DNA from: Przewalskia tangutica
Lineage: Eukaryota > Streptophyta > Magnoliopsida > Solanales > Solanaceae
DNA length: 64,000 nt
Reading direction: 5' to 3'
NCBI GenBank assembly: GCA_029844215.1
Contig: CM056726.1
Coordinates: 81,955,548-82,019,547, forward strand
This document shows positions 26,101-39,000 of the stretch, piece after piece. Under the pieces are notes generated by a model. The model saw nothing but the letters and a program-made list of their open reading frames with translations. It searched no databases and had not been told where the DNA came from. Within the stretch, counting starts at the first letter, position 1. The number at the start of each line of letters is the position of its first letter. The translations under genes and the position numbers were made by a program.

Positions 26101-26838
26101 AAGACTTAGGCATTTTGACGAAGTCTTCAACCTTAGAGGGTATTTCTAGCACAAGCCAAGGCCAACCACTGGCCAAGATCGAGCCAAGTGCTAGGCAAGT
26201 GGAGGGCCAAGATATGCCCAAGTGCCCCCTAGTCCCTACTCCTTAAAACCCTCACAAATATCTACACAAATATCTACCCACAACTTGCCCACTGATCTAC
26301 CCTAAGCCCCACTTGCTTCCAATGTGAGGGTGACACATGTCACCCTCCCGTTGGTCCAAAATGTTCCGTCTCTCGGAAAAATCCGCAAAAATAAGAAAAG
26401 ACATAGCCGGAATTTTCCCCTCGCAAGTTATGTAAAACGTTTCGTCGAAAAACGACTCTAACCAAAGTTGTGCACAAATGCCATTCTACTAAGCCACTAG
26501 GCGGGCCGACACGTGTCACCCTCCTATTGGCCCAAAATAAAACATCTTCCAAAATATCCATAATGGCCAAAATCTCAAAACAAAGTGGCCCCACAAAATC
26601 AGAATTTCTCCAGGCCCCACGTGACCATTTTCGAAAATAAAATTCCATAATTCTCTAATATTCCAGGAAGTCCGAATACCAAATCTGGGAATCCAATTCC
26701 CATTAACGAACCTTTTTCCTTCACAAAAACCGGAAACTTTTCCGTGGAAAAATCGCCTCTTTCTTCCTTCCAATCTTTCTGTCGTATTCTCGTACGTACG
26801 TCCTCGCATACATACCCTAGAACCTACGGGGTATAACA
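23125..26838 (-). repeat. Element 3 5' LTR
   Basis: A 3714-bp LTR colinear with 17220-20934. Its TATA-like box is altered (TATTTCTA on the plus strand near 26141). Confidence 0.92.
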
Positions 26839-26920
26839 GCCTTAAAGAGAGAGTGTCATCACTCGATTCAGCAAACATTGCACTAAACTACTTCTGTCTA
26901 TCCTTTCAGTTCTTCCATCC
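26839..26920 (+). other. Original locus, middle piece, with putative 3' splice site
   Basis: 82 bp between elements 3 and 2. It begins with the right TSD of element 3 (GCCTT) and ends with the left TSD of element 2 (CATCC). It has a branch-point-like CACTAAAC (26881-26888), a pyrimidine-rich run and CAG at 26907-26909. This is a good plant acceptor, 11 bp before the element 2 insertion. The frame after it (FSSSI) reads directly into the RNase H-like sequence at 39439. Confidence 0.5.
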
Positions 26921-26921
26921 T

Positions 26922-26969
26922 GTCACGCCCCGAACCCCGGGCCCGTGACTGGTGCCCTACCTGGGCACC
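26922..26969. other. Double inverted repeat at LTR terminus (element 2, 3' LTR)
   Basis: GTCACG (26922-26927) pairs with CGTGAC (26944-26949). Immediately after, GGTGCCC (26951-26957) pairs with GGGCACC (26963-26969). The same pair of hairpins is present at 36070-36117 and, slightly weaker, at 3746, 9461 and 52754. Confidence 0.75.
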
Positions 26970-29900
26970 CTTCTACCTAACTGACACAAGTAAACCGCGG
27001 AATTAAAAAACACCTCATTTTTTTTTCTTTTAAAAACCAACGAACATGCAAGGGCAAAGCCGAAAAGGCTGTCATATAATCTACATAATAAAAAGGCACT
27101 ACACTGTACACGAGTCCAATCCCATATATGAATACAGACCTCTAAGAGTTTTACTGAAATATGACGGGACAAGGCCCCGCCGTACCCATAACTGTACAAA
27201 AGTCTGTATTGAAGGATCTATACCAAAATGATAAACTCCTGAACAAATGGAGTTATCCAAAACTCGGAGCAGGATCCTACACCTGCCGATCACCAAATTG
27301 CGTACCTAAACTCATGCAGATGAACACACTCGGGCGAGGTCAAGACGAAGAATGTACCAAGTATGTGAAATCAAAATATCAGAATGAAATCATAACAGTC
27401 TATACAAAACAGGAGACATATATGATAGCCAAACTACAGTACACAATACATAAACAGTCATGTCAAATCAGGGACGCATGTCCTCAAAGTCATTACTCAA
27501 ATATAACCATGCGTCTCACGCCCATAATATCAATCATGGCCGTGGAATCCTTCCTCACTGCCGGCAGTCCATGATATAATATAACATCAATAAGCACATT
27601 GAACCTTGCCATCATGGAAGTAATGCAATCATTTTTTTTATCTTTTAAGTTATGCTTTTAACAATGAGACCAATTATTCCACTTTAAGTCATAAACACAC
27701 TGCACCCTTTCATTAATGAAATTACTACCGTTTCAAAACACGGCGACGCGATGCTGTGGTCAACCACCCTCTGTGTTATAATGCAACCTATCATGGGACT
27801 ATTTCACCCGCAAGGGACTATTTCACCCGCATAGGTCATGTGGACCCACAATGAGTCATTGGTACACGATACTCGCATCACGGATAGTTAATCCAAGGCT
27901 TATATATCCCGGGAATTTAACCCGCCTGAGTCAAATACCGACCCGCCGTGAGTGTGTACCACTCACCACCATGGGGAGCTACCCCATGATATCCTTTGAA
28001 CCAAGTTGTCGGCCCTTTATGGAGGGACGCAGAGATGTGGAAATATGACACTTGCACGAATGTCTATATAAGCAACCCATATGCAAGAAAACCATTCTTG
28101 ACCTTTATTTATAAAATGAATAACCATCATTTTAGCAAACCAAGACAACATCATGTCTTTCCTTTTTACATAAACCAAGACAATACCATGCCTTTACACA
28201 AACCAAGACAATTACCATGCCCTTTCTTTTTACATAAACCAAGACAATTACCATGCCTTCTTTTTACATAAACCAAGAGAAATCCTTATTTAAGCAAAGC
28301 CAAAGTACTATCAAGGCACAAATAGAATAATTCTCATTTAAACAAGCCAAAGTACTACGTACATCCATTCTTTTCAAAAGACTCCTTTTTATATAAAACC
28401 CCAAGATACTAAAACCCGTAGTATCAAGGCATGTCTATTTTTCAAAATACTCAAGTCTCTTAATCTTCAGAAATCAAGTTTCTTAACTTTAGAAATCAAG
28501 TTTCTTCTACTTTTAAATCTCAAGTAACTCACACCTTTTAAAACAAGTTACTTCTTTTTATAAATCATGTCATTTCTCCTCTTTTAAAGCAATTAAGTAA
28601 ATCACTCATTTGACTCCCCTAAAGTCATTATAACAACCTTTAGGTTTTGGAACTAAGGCACTAGCCAAAAGATTAGGAACCACTTCCTTTTTAAGACTCT
28701 AAGTACTTCAAGTAAAACATTTGCACTTTTGAAAATCCAAACTTCATTAAGGGAATGGATTATAACAACTTCCAATTTAAACATCCAAAGTACAATCAAG
28801 GAAGTATATAGGACAACTTCTATATTAGGCAATCCAAGTACAATCAAGGAATGGATCATTTAAGGAGTAGGACTTACTTTCTTTATCATAAGGAATCATG
28901 CTAGAAGAAGAGGAGATGGTTCACATACATTTTCGGCTTAATCCACAAGCTAAGTCGAATACGCCGCACGTATAATTGTCAACCTATAATGGCCACAACA
29001 CGACTATCAACTTCTAGTTTCTAACGTAGAATGATACTAAGTATACGGTCTCTTATTCTACGGAAAATTGGGTAGCACCCCCTTTGTTTCTATGTACTTT
29101 TCCACCTTTTTCAAGGCCCGGATCCAATAACCAAATGTCACATTTAAGGCGCAACACACCAACCAATCAAAGGGGATTATACGCCTTACAGGACGTATAA
29201 AATTCTGTCCCACAATTCATATAAAACAGTCCAATATTAAATATCATTTTCGACTACAAGGTACAACCGCATAAAATCTTTTCCAATTCCTTTTTAATCC
29301 ATATTATCGTTCTCACATGTTATATAGTCGCAACCAATCTCAACAACTATAATCTCTTATTTAGACAACATGCGACGATTATATCTATCGACCAATTTGT
29401 ATTTCAATCTCAAGGGCTAACAAGGTCATTTTCGGATTTAGGCTTCCAACATCCATAACACTTATAAAACTCCAATATATATTTCTCATGCTTGCTAACA
29501 TGTTTAACTACAACAACATGAAATATTTAATCACTAAGATGACAAGATTGTTACCTTGATAAGCCCAAAATAGTCCAACAATCTCGCCCCCTTTAGCCCT
29601 CTTCCCGAAATTCTTCTTCACGTTAAAATCACTCACACGAACCCTCTACAAGCTTGCCAACATATTTTCTTCTTGCCTCCTTTCCAAAAATTTCATCTAG
29701 GCTTAGGGTTTTTCTCAATAGAGAGAGAAGAGAAGAGAATTTCTATTTGGATGAGTTCTTTCAAATGATCAAACCTTGTAAGACTTTGGCCATAATATAA
29801 GGTCTAGCTTGCTATACAAGTTGGGAGGGACACTTGTCGCCCTCCCATGGGCCTTTTATAAAATATCTTCTGATTTTTCCCATATTTTCGCAAAAAATCC

Positions 29901-29982
29901 CGCCTCGGCCATACCTGCACTGGCGCCGCAACTCGTAACACTTCAGACTTACTACACAAATGCTGCCAGGGCGCTGGGCCGC

Positions 29983-32900
29983 TGACACCCACCAATTTTG
30001 ACCCTCCCGTCCAGTCATTAACTATAAAATTACACTAATTTTCAACAATTCTTAAATAATAAAATGCAGCAATAAAAAAACATTAATACATGCATAAATA
30101 AATAATAAATACGTAAAATAATAATCTAACACCCGCGTTTTAATAATAGCATTCATAAAGAATTAAGAAGTCCTAATTTTATTTAATAAGACTTAATAAC
30201 AACATCACATTATAAAGTATTAAGCATTAATTAAATAGCACGCCCGCATTTATAACAATTAGGTTAATAAAGCACCTAAATAATTTAAGCACAATTTATT
30301 AATTTAATTTACTACTAATTAACTAATTAAAGGCCTAACAATTATAACACTCCTAAAACTAATACCCCTAATTTAATACAACTAACTAATACTAACTACC
30401 CAGCCCAATAGCCCAACACCCGCAAGGCCCAACACCCTATCCCTTTACCGCACAGCCCACTCTCCCTTAGCCCTTTACTTATTTTAGCCCACGTCTTCAG
30501 CCTTTAACATCGGCCCTATTACCACACTTTACCCGCAGCCCACTTCCCTTTTTCTTTACCTAGCCCATCATTTCCCTTTACCTCACTTCCGACAACACCT
30601 CAAACGCACAAAAACCAAAGAACCCTAAAATGCACGCTTGCCGTCGCCGAGATTCTCGCCTGAGAATCCGGCGACCTCTCCCTTACCTTCCTTACCCATG
30701 CACATCCAGCCAGATCTTTCTACCAAATCCTTCAAATCGTACCTTATCGAATCACTACAAATCGCACAAAATATCCTTCAAATCCCTCAATCTTTTCCTT
30801 ACCTTACCTGTTCAAGAAGATTTAATCAAGACTAATATTAGCCCAATCTCAGCCCTAATTGCTTACCAACATTAGAGCCCAAGGATGGCTATATAAGGCG
30901 CATGCAAAAGGTTTAAGGGGGGGTCAGAAATTAAGACGGAGAGTAGAGCAGAAAGAGGGAGAAGCACAATACGAGAGAGGGATTCAGAGGATAAGTCGAA
31001 CACAGAGGCTTGGTCTTGGAAGGTCCTTCGAACATCAGTCGAAAATCATCAATAGAGTCGAGCAAGAACAAAAACACACTCTCAAATTCCCATTTTTTTG
31101 CATATCATTATTCTTTAGAGCCTAGAAACCGAATTCGATAAAAAAGCAAAATCAAATCGAAACTTCATCCTTTTCAATCGCATAGCATACACCCCGAGTG
31201 GATCGACGCTTGATACGCCGGTCGCCTCGAGAAGGTAAACTCGTCTCCTCTGAATTCTGTTGTAGTTTGTTCAGACTCATGTGCTCGTGTGTTTCGTGCT
31301 AGTATAATGTTAGAATTTATTTGTTTAGTTCTGCTTGGATTACGATAAATGCAAGGTTACTTCGACGAATAGTGAAGTCCCGGTTTGGTGAATATTTATT
31401 TGTTTGATTGTGATGGCAGATACTTATTTGTGAAATGCTTTGTGATAGATATTTGTTCTAAGGTTCAGTCAATTAAGTGCTATTATGACTTGGTTATTCT
31501 AATGTAATACGAATAATACGAGACTAAGATGTCGGCAATCCTGCTATGCCCTGCTTGCTGAAGTTGTTTTGCTCTTCCAAGAAATGATACCTGCAGTAGT
31601 GTTCTTGTATCTATGGAATCAGCAGATTCCTGTTGAGTAGTGATCTGCTTACTGCCTACATGTCTACTGGGGTTTAGCCCATGTCTGTGATCCTTAAGCT
31701 GTCTTCATGAAATTGTAATAGGACTCCCTAGGCCTAGTTGACCCTGCATACCTAAAATGACATCTTTAATTGATTGCATATCCATCCCTGTATCTACCTG
31801 TCTACTAAACAGATCACATGCTTCCCATATCTTCTTAAGTGTTAAGACACATTCATAATAATGCGTAATATCTCTTAAAATATATTTTGTGCCATGCTCA
31901 GTGATCCAAATGGTGTCTACAATAGCATCTTGCATTTAGGGAACCAACTTAGACCATATTAAGCCATGGTTCCTATTGCATTCTATCCTGGTGTATGATT
32001 ATGTTTTCATATATCGATATGCCTAGGTTATGATTGGGCATCAAAGCTGTCAAGGGGTTTTGACTTGAATAAGCTTTATATGTATAGGATGTTGCACACA
32101 TAGGTCTAAATTGTCTATTATAAACATGTGTTCATTGTATCTTGGTTTCTAAATTGTCCATGTTAATCATTCTTCTATCAGTTGTTTAAACACACTTTTA
32201 GATGTAGTCTTGAATACTTGCATTCGTAAACCTGCGCCTAAGTCAGCCCCTTTTTGAAACTGAAAATGTTATGTCTTGGGACTTATGTCTATCCCCGCCA
32301 TCGCCTACATCCGACCAAAGGTATGTTCAAAGATATTTGAACACTTACTGCAGCAGATCTGGGCAGTATACTACATGTATTTGGGTGTATACTTGGCTGT
32401 TTTGCTTCGCCTCGACCCACCGCTTCATCGCTACATCTGACTTGTGTATGATACTAAAAGTCGACTTGCGCTGCCTACATACCTGCCTATCCTCGTTTTC
32501 TTTTTACCATCTACTGGCTGCCTATTCCCATCGTGTATGGTCATCTGTTTGTCTTTACGTGCATGCTTGCTCAAATATAGACTATGTGTCAAATGCTTAT
32601 TCGTTATTTAATTATTCGGGCTCGTACTAATCCTTATCCTTTTCTTATTTTTTTTACATGGCACGACCGAGCAAAATAAAGAGTCTCACGGCGAGACTCA
32701 TCTTGAGTTACTTCAAAAGAAGGCTGCATTTACGTATGCTCATCTCGCATAGGAAATTCCAAACCGCGGCGAAAGGACATCGTCATTCTTCGAGTCATCC
32801 CCTTTTTCTATATATCCTCCTTCATTCATTTGTTGTAATTATTCGCCTAACCTTTACCCTTAACATTAATACATTTAGAATAGTTTGAGCTTGGGTCGCC

Positions 32901-33819
32901 CTCTAAGTAAACCATTATTAGCTTAAGATATAATTAAACCATTTGCTTGCATACGTTAAGTCATGTAACCAAGACATTATTTCCTACCTAATTCCTAACC
33001 CAAAGAAATTAATTTTCTCATAAACTCTTTTACCAATATTATATAAATAATTTATCGTTTTCTTATGTAAGCACTTTATATATCATGTCATATATATATT
33101 AGCAAAAAAAAAAAAAAAAATTTTGCAAATACGTGTGTACTTTTTCTAATAAATCAATCTTATATTTTTATAAACCATGCCATGCTACTTTATGTTATTT
33201 GAATGTGTCTTTTCCACGAAAACCAATTCTCGCATTATTCCTTTTCTTTTATACTATGCTTTTATGGCAGTGAATATGTATTTTAAATAATGTCTACTTC
33301 TACCCAAAAAATTAACTTATATCTATTCTTATAGAATAAGTCTTATAAGTCCTTTATGTTATCAAAATACACTTTATATACCTGCAAATATTTTTTACTT
33401 AGAATATTTTCAAAACATGCATTTCCCTAACATAATAATTAACCCTAGGTTTGAACGGACAACCGCAAGTTAGCGGATCCTTTAGGGTGCCTGACCCCTT
33501 CCCTTTAGGATAATAAAGAACCCTTACCCAGAATCTCATTAAGTTTTGCAGACCATAAAAATGGAGTTAATGTTTTACTTTAAACCAGTTAAACATTTAG
33601 GTGTCCTAATTCACCCAAATTAATTAGGTGGCGACTCCGCGAACCCTTAGCATTCTAGCAACCCTTTAGCATTTTAGCACCCTTTTAAACTTTAGCATCT
33701 TTTGCATTTTTAGCATCCTTTTAACATTTTTTTAACATTTAACACTTTTATTTATTTTCTAACATTTTAAGCAGGGTTAGTTTAGAAAAAAAAAGTCGCG
33801 GTCGAAAAAGGGCGCGACA
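29983..33819 (+). mobile_element. Solo LTR of a Tat/Ogre-type Ty3/gypsy element
   Basis: Inserted in the element 2 3' LTR; the sequence flanking it is contiguous in the 5' LTR near 39130. It begins TGACACCCACCAATTTTGAC and ends GTCGAAAAAGGGCGCGACA, termini I associate with long Tat/Ogre LTRs. A TATA box (CTATATAAGG, near 30890) precedes a purine-rich leader. The motif GGTGGCGACTCCGCG near 33630 resembles sequences near tRNA-Arg-primed ends. There is no coding region, PBS or PPT, so it is a solo LTR. Flanking 5-mers GCCGC and GTGGC match only 3 of 5, so the TSD is decayed or the left boundary is a few bases off. Confidence 0.7.
33100..33122. repeat. Poly(A)/poly(T) tract in the solo LTR
   Basis: An A homopolymer followed by a short T run inside the Tat/Ogre-type LTR. 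Length is unreliable in sequencing. Confidence 0.7.
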
Positions 33820-34114
33820 GTGGCACCTGACTGAAAACATTTTCCTGTTCATCTGCCCGCTGAATTTGTAACGTCCATAACTTTCTACTCCGATGTCCTA
33901 TAGACGAGTGGTTGGTTGCGTTGGAAACAAGACTCACCGAACCGCATATTAGGCCTTTGAAACACCCAAAACCTCCTAATATACCTTTATATATACTGCT
34001 CCAAAGTTGACTAAAAATTTGTCCAAAACATTCTGCCAACTTATCTTCCCATATTCAAATCTTATTTCTTTCGTAAGTTCTTAAATTTATGCCCTGGAAT
34101 TATGGGGTGTAACA

Positions 34115-34150
34115 TTCTTCCCCCCTTAGAAACATTCGTCCCCGAATGTT
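34115..34150 (-). other. Element 2 polypurine tract and hairpin
   Basis: Minus-strand AAGGGGGGAAGAA directly abuts the 3' LTR. The inverted repeat AACATTCG (34131-34138) and CGAATGTT (34143-34150) has a 4-nt loop here instead of 3, with both stems intact. Confidence 0.87.
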
Positions 34151-34531
34151 CTTAGTCGGTTGTCAAGCTATACAAACTTCGGCATAGTCTCTTTACTATG
34201 ACTATCAATCAATACTCCACAAGACCAACGATGCCACACATGGCCACCATATAACATACGTATACATATCAATGGACCTTCCATCCGTGGTCCCTTCTTA
34301 CAAAACTCGAAGGTTATAGTCTTCAAAACGGGATCCTTAGAGGTTCCTTTCTTTTTCTTTCATGTCATACTTTCCCGTACTTCCAAACTTATTTTAGTAC
34401 ATGTACAAAATTTCAAATATTGCTTCTGTTCTCCGATCCTTGGAGTTACTATCCGAACTTGGCCATTATGCTACTTGCATTTCCGCTAAGGCTCTTCTCG
34501 GCCCTTACGACCTGGTTCCGGTGGAATGCGT
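34151..34531 (-). other. Element 2 internal 3' region, non-coding
   Basis: No integrase or other pol remnant. 'gctaaggctcttctcggcc' and 'ggttccggtggaa' match element 1 near 7520-7560, so elements 1 and 2 share the pol-less layout. Confidence 0.6.
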
Positions 34532-34668
34532 CCACGAACTCGTACAATGATTAACTAGACTTGGGCCTTGCATCCTCGTGACCCTATCACATAGCGGGAC
34601 CATATCCAACTGACATCACCCCATTCTATACTATCGGTTGACCCGAAATGGGTCCACAACCCGACCCA
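34532..34668 (-). other. Conserved non-coding block of element 2
   Basis: From 'ccacgaactcgtac' to 'ccacaacccgaccc'. Recognisably the same block as in family A elements although the LTR family differs. Confidence 0.65.
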
Positions 34669-35017
34669 TCATCACATTTAACTTCTCATTCTTAGTCTGA
34701 AATAAGTCTCCCTCTTATCTCAAGGTACTTCTCACCCTATCCTTCCATTCACTAGAGGTTCGTCACCTAGGCCGAAGTATTTCTACTGTACATCCTCCAC
34801 TATCGGTCTTTACACTGTTATGGAGTAATTACAACTTGTGAACCCTACACAACTATAGTCTCAGTTCACTTTATCATTCTTGTCAACATTCTTAAATTTT
34901 CACTTAACTAATCAAAGTATCCCTACCACTGGTGGTACTATCACTTTACAACTGCTAGCAACAAAGGGAAAACATATACGCTAGGGCGAAATCTGAATCT
35001 ATCAATGCACGTATGAT
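34669..35017 (-). other. Element 2 internal linker, no gene seen
   Basis: Between the conserved block and gag. No protein similarity recognised. Confidence 0.5.
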
Positions 35018-35794
35018 TCAAAAGAATCGAAATAAACTTGTAACCCCATGCGATGTTGCCTCTTGATCCTGCCCAGTAGCCAGGTCATCTATGCGGTTCG
35101 AAGGACCTCCAGAACTATAAACTCCACCCTGACCTCTACCACGGATGGCTGACATCTGAACACCCGCTACAGGGGCGCACATTGTGGAGAAGGAACCAAC
35201 TACCGGCCCCATAGGCTGAGCCACCTCACCGGTGCTCTTTCTAAAAGGACATACCCTCAGTATATGGCCCGGACAGCCACAATAAAAACAAACACATGTG
35301 CCATAACGGCATTTCCCCATATGATGCTTACTACATCGGAAACACGGAGGAATAAGTGGCCTCGACTGAGAAAATCCTCTGCTCCTCTGAGAACTTCGAA
35401 CCCTGGAGCTCGGATCGGCTCCTAAATACCTTGTGGGGTCCAATCTCCTACATGTGAGCTGCGAGAGTATGTCCTGGGTAGGCTGGGACGAATATCTTAC
35501 TCATTCTTGAAATTTGCTCGTCCAAAAACTCACCGGATAACCAACCGTCTAGCCTCTTACGTTGATCTCGCGTTGACCTCTACCTCTGTACACACATGCA
35601 TCTTGCCGAAAAACTTCATGCTGATGAAACTGTATCACCGCTATCTTGGTCAACAACATAACCGCTTCCCTTATGACCCTATAGTCTTCCCTTAACTGAG
35701 AAACTGGAGGCTCTGGTGTTGGGGCCTCAAAACCTGGCGCAGAAGAACTCACCGACTGCGGCACAATATCCGGTATACCCTGGGTACGAGCCAT
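35018..35794 (-). pseudogene. gag remnant of element 2 with intact CCHC zinc knuckle
   Basis: The N-terminal piece (35794-35549, starting MARTQGIPDIV, 274 nt from the LTR) carries VIREAVMLLTKI, a gag-like helix. After a break, a 141-aa frame (35443-35018) holds the nucleocapsid part. A first, poorly spaced knuckle has C34, C37 and C45. The second, CFYCGCPGHILRVC, is a perfect CX2CX4HX4C with C52, C55, H60 and C65. It is followed by a Gly/Arg/Ser-rich tail. The roughly 250-aa capsid core normally between these parts is missing, so the gene is an internal deletion derivative. The knuckle would bind the retroelement RNA if made. This is the best-preserved coding piece among the five elements. 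Confidence 0.78.
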
Positions 35795-36053
35795 ATCAAC
35801 TCTCTGAGTCTGACTGGTAGCTCATCGCTCTTTGCTTTGCCATACAGGTTCTCCTTGGAAGCATAGCTGTAACACAAAAATACGTCATAGAGGAATCATC
35901 TTAATAACATAGCTCTATGGCACGATCTCAGAGTGAGAAGAATAGAAACCAACTCCTAAATGTCCTGTAGCCTCCTGTTTATGGGTGTGGCGCGCAACAC
36001 ACCGATAATCAAGACTCTACTAGACACGGTCTGTAGACATCCGAGGACTGACT

Positions 36054-36065
36054 GCTCTGATACCA
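36054..36065 (-). other. Element 2 primer-binding site (tRNA-iMet)
   Basis: The minus strand reads TGGTATCAGAGC, 3 nt from the 5' LTR end. Confidence 0.95.
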
Positions 36066-36068
36066 CTC

Positions 36069-39000
36069 TGTCACGCCCCGAACCCCGGGCCTGTGACTGG
36101 TGCCCTACCTGGGCACCCTTCTACCTAACTGACACAAGTAAACCGCGGAATTAAATAACACCTCATTTTGTTTTTCTTTTAAAACCAACGAACATGCAAG
36201 GGCAAAGCCGAAAAGGCTGCCATATAATCTACATATTAAAAAGGCACTACACTGTACACGAGTCCAATCCCACATATGAATACAGACCTCTAAGAGTTTT
36301 ACTGAAATATGACGGGACAAGGCCCCGCCGTACCCATAACTGTACAAAATCTTGTACTGAAGGATCTATACCAAAATGATAAACTCCTGAACAGATGGAG
36401 CTATCCAAAACTCGGAGTAGGATCCTACACCAGTCGATCACCAAACTGCGTACCTAAACCTGCGGCATGAACGCAACCCCCCGAAGGAGGTCAGTACGAA
36501 GAATGTACCAAGTATGTGAAACTAAAAATACTGTAATGAAATCATAACAGTCTATACAAATCAGGAGACATGTATGATAGACAAACTACAGTATACAATA
36601 CATAAACAGTCATGTCAAATCAGGGACGCATGCCCTCAAAGTCATTACTCAAATATAACCATGGGTCTCACGCCCATAATATCAATCATTCCCGTGGAAT
36701 CTTTCCTCACTGTCGGCAGTCAATGATATAATATAACATCAATAAGCACACTGAATCTTGCCATCATGGAAGTAATACAATCATTTTTTTTATCTTTTAA
36801 GTTATGCTTTTAACAATGAGACCAACTGTTCCACTTTAATTCATAAACACACTGCACCCTTTCATTAATGAAATCACTGCCGTTTCAAAACATGAAGGCC
36901 GTGACAGTGCCAGGGTCAACCACCCTCTGTGTTATAATGCAACCTATCATGGGACTATTTCACCTGCAAGGGACTATTTCACCCGCATAGGTCATGTGGA
37001 CCCGCAATGAGTCATCGGTACACGATACTCGCATCACGGATAGTTAATCCATGGCTTATATATCCCGGGAATTTAACCCGCCCGAGTCAAATACCGACCC
37101 GTCGTGAGTGTGTACCACTCACCACCATGGGGAGCTACCCCATTATATCCTTTGAACCAAGTTGCCGGCCCTTTATGGAGGGACGCGGAGATGTGGAAAT
37201 ATGACACTTGCACGAATGTCTATATGAGCAACCCATATGCAAGCAAACCATTCTTGACCTTTATTTATAAAATGAATAACCATCATTTTAGCAAACCAAG
37301 ACAACACCATGCCTTTCCTTTTTCATAAACCAAGACAATACCATGCCTTTACACAAACCAAGACAATTACCATGCCCTTCCTTTTTACATAAACCAAGAC
37401 AATTACCATGCCTTCTTTTTACATAAACCAAGAGAAATCCTTATTTAAGCAAGCCAAAGTACTATCAAGGTACAAATAGAATAATTCTCATTTAAACAAG
37501 CCAAAGTACTACGTACGTCCATTCTTTTCAAAAGACTCTTTTTTATATAAAACCCCAATATACTAACACCCGTAGTATCAAGTCATGTCTATTTTTCAAA
37601 ATATGCAAGTCTCTTAATCTTTAGAAATCAAGTTTCTTAACTTTAGAAATCAAGTTTCTTCTACTTTTAAATCTCAAGTAACTCACACCTTTTTTAAACA
37701 AGTTACTTCTTTTTTAAATCATGCAATTTCTCCTCTTTTAAATCAATTAAGTAAATCACTCATTTGACTCCCCTAAAGTCATTATAACAACCTTTAGCTT
37801 TTGGAACTAAGGCACTAGCCAAAAGATTAGGAACCACTTCCTTTTTAAGACTCTAAGTACTTCAAGTAAAACACTTGCACTTTTGAAAATCCAAACTTCA
37901 TTAAGGGAATGGATTATAACAACTTCCAATTTAAACATCCAAAGTACAATCAAGGAAGTATATAGGACAACTTCTATATTAGGCAATCCAAGTACAATCA
38001 AGGAATGGATCATTTAAGGAGTAGGACTTACTTTCTTTATCATAAGGAACCATGCTAGAAGAAGAGCAGGTGGTTCACATACCTTTTCGGCTTAATCCAC
38101 AAGCTAAGTCGAATACGCCGCACGTAGAATTGTCAACCTATAATGGCCACAACACGACTATCAACTTCTAGTTTCTAACATAGAATGATACTAAGTATAC
38201 GGTCTCTTATTCTACGGAAAATTGGGCAGCACCCCCTTTGTTTCTACGTACTTTTCCACATTTTTCAAGGCTCGGATCCAATAACCAAATGCCACATTTA
38301 AGGCTCAACACACCAACCAATCAAATGGGATTATACGCCTTACAGGACGTATAAAATTCTGCCCCACAATTCATATAAAACAGTCCAAAATTAAATATCA
38401 TTTTCGACTACAAGGTACAACCGCATAAAATCTTTTCCAATTCCTTTTTAATCCATATTATCGTTCTCACATGTTATATAGTCGCAACCAATCTCAACAA
38501 CTATAATCTCTTATTTATACAACATGCGCCGATTATAACTATCGACCAATTTGTATTTCAATCTCAAGGGCTAACTAGGTCATTTTCAGATTTAGGCTTC
38601 CAACATGCATAACACTTATAAAACTCCAATACATATTTCTCATGCTTGCTAACATGTATAACTACAACAACATGAAATATTTAATCACTAAGATGACAAG
38701 ATTGTTACCTTGATAAGCCCAAAATAGTCCAACAATCTCGCTCCATTTAGCCCTCTTCCCGAAATTCTTCTTCACGTTAAAATCACTCACACGAACCCTT
38801 TACAAGCTTGCCAACATATTTTCTTCTTGCCTCCTTTTCAAAAATTTCATCTAGGCTTAGGGTTTTTCTCAATAGAGAGAGAAGATAAGATAATTTCTAT
38901 TTGGATGAGTTCTTGCAAATGATCAAACCTTGCAAGACTTTGGCCATAATATAAGGTTTAGCTTGCTATACAAGTTGGGAGGGACATTTGTCGCCCTCCC

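Larger units (their letters stand above)
17220..26838 (-). mobile_element. Element 3: non-autonomous family A Ty3/gypsy LTR retrotransposon
   Basis: A complete 9.6-kb minus-strand insertion. The 3' LTR is 17220-20934, the internal region 20935-23124 and the 5' LTR 23125-26838. A perfect TSD GCCTT flanks it (17215-17219 and 26839-26843). The internal 2.2 kb keeps gag N-terminal remnants, the conserved non-coding block and a broken integrase C-terminus. Zinc knuckles, protease, reverse transcriptase and RNase H were not found. The primer-binding site differs from consensus (see 23109). The LTRs lack the 48-bp array of element 1 and instead carry a divergent cluster of CGCAT-type motifs near 18000-18260 and 23900-24190. 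Confidence 0.95.
26921..34114 (-). repeat. Element 2 3' LTR, interrupted
   Basis: Two pieces, 26921-29982 and 33820-34114, colinear with 36069-39433. They are separated by the solo LTR at 29983-33819. Confidence 0.9.

Noticed and set aside
32271..32630. 119-aa ORF in the Tat/Ogre-type LTR
   Set aside because: No domain, atypical Tyr/Ser/His-rich composition, and it lies wholly within LTR non-coding sequence.
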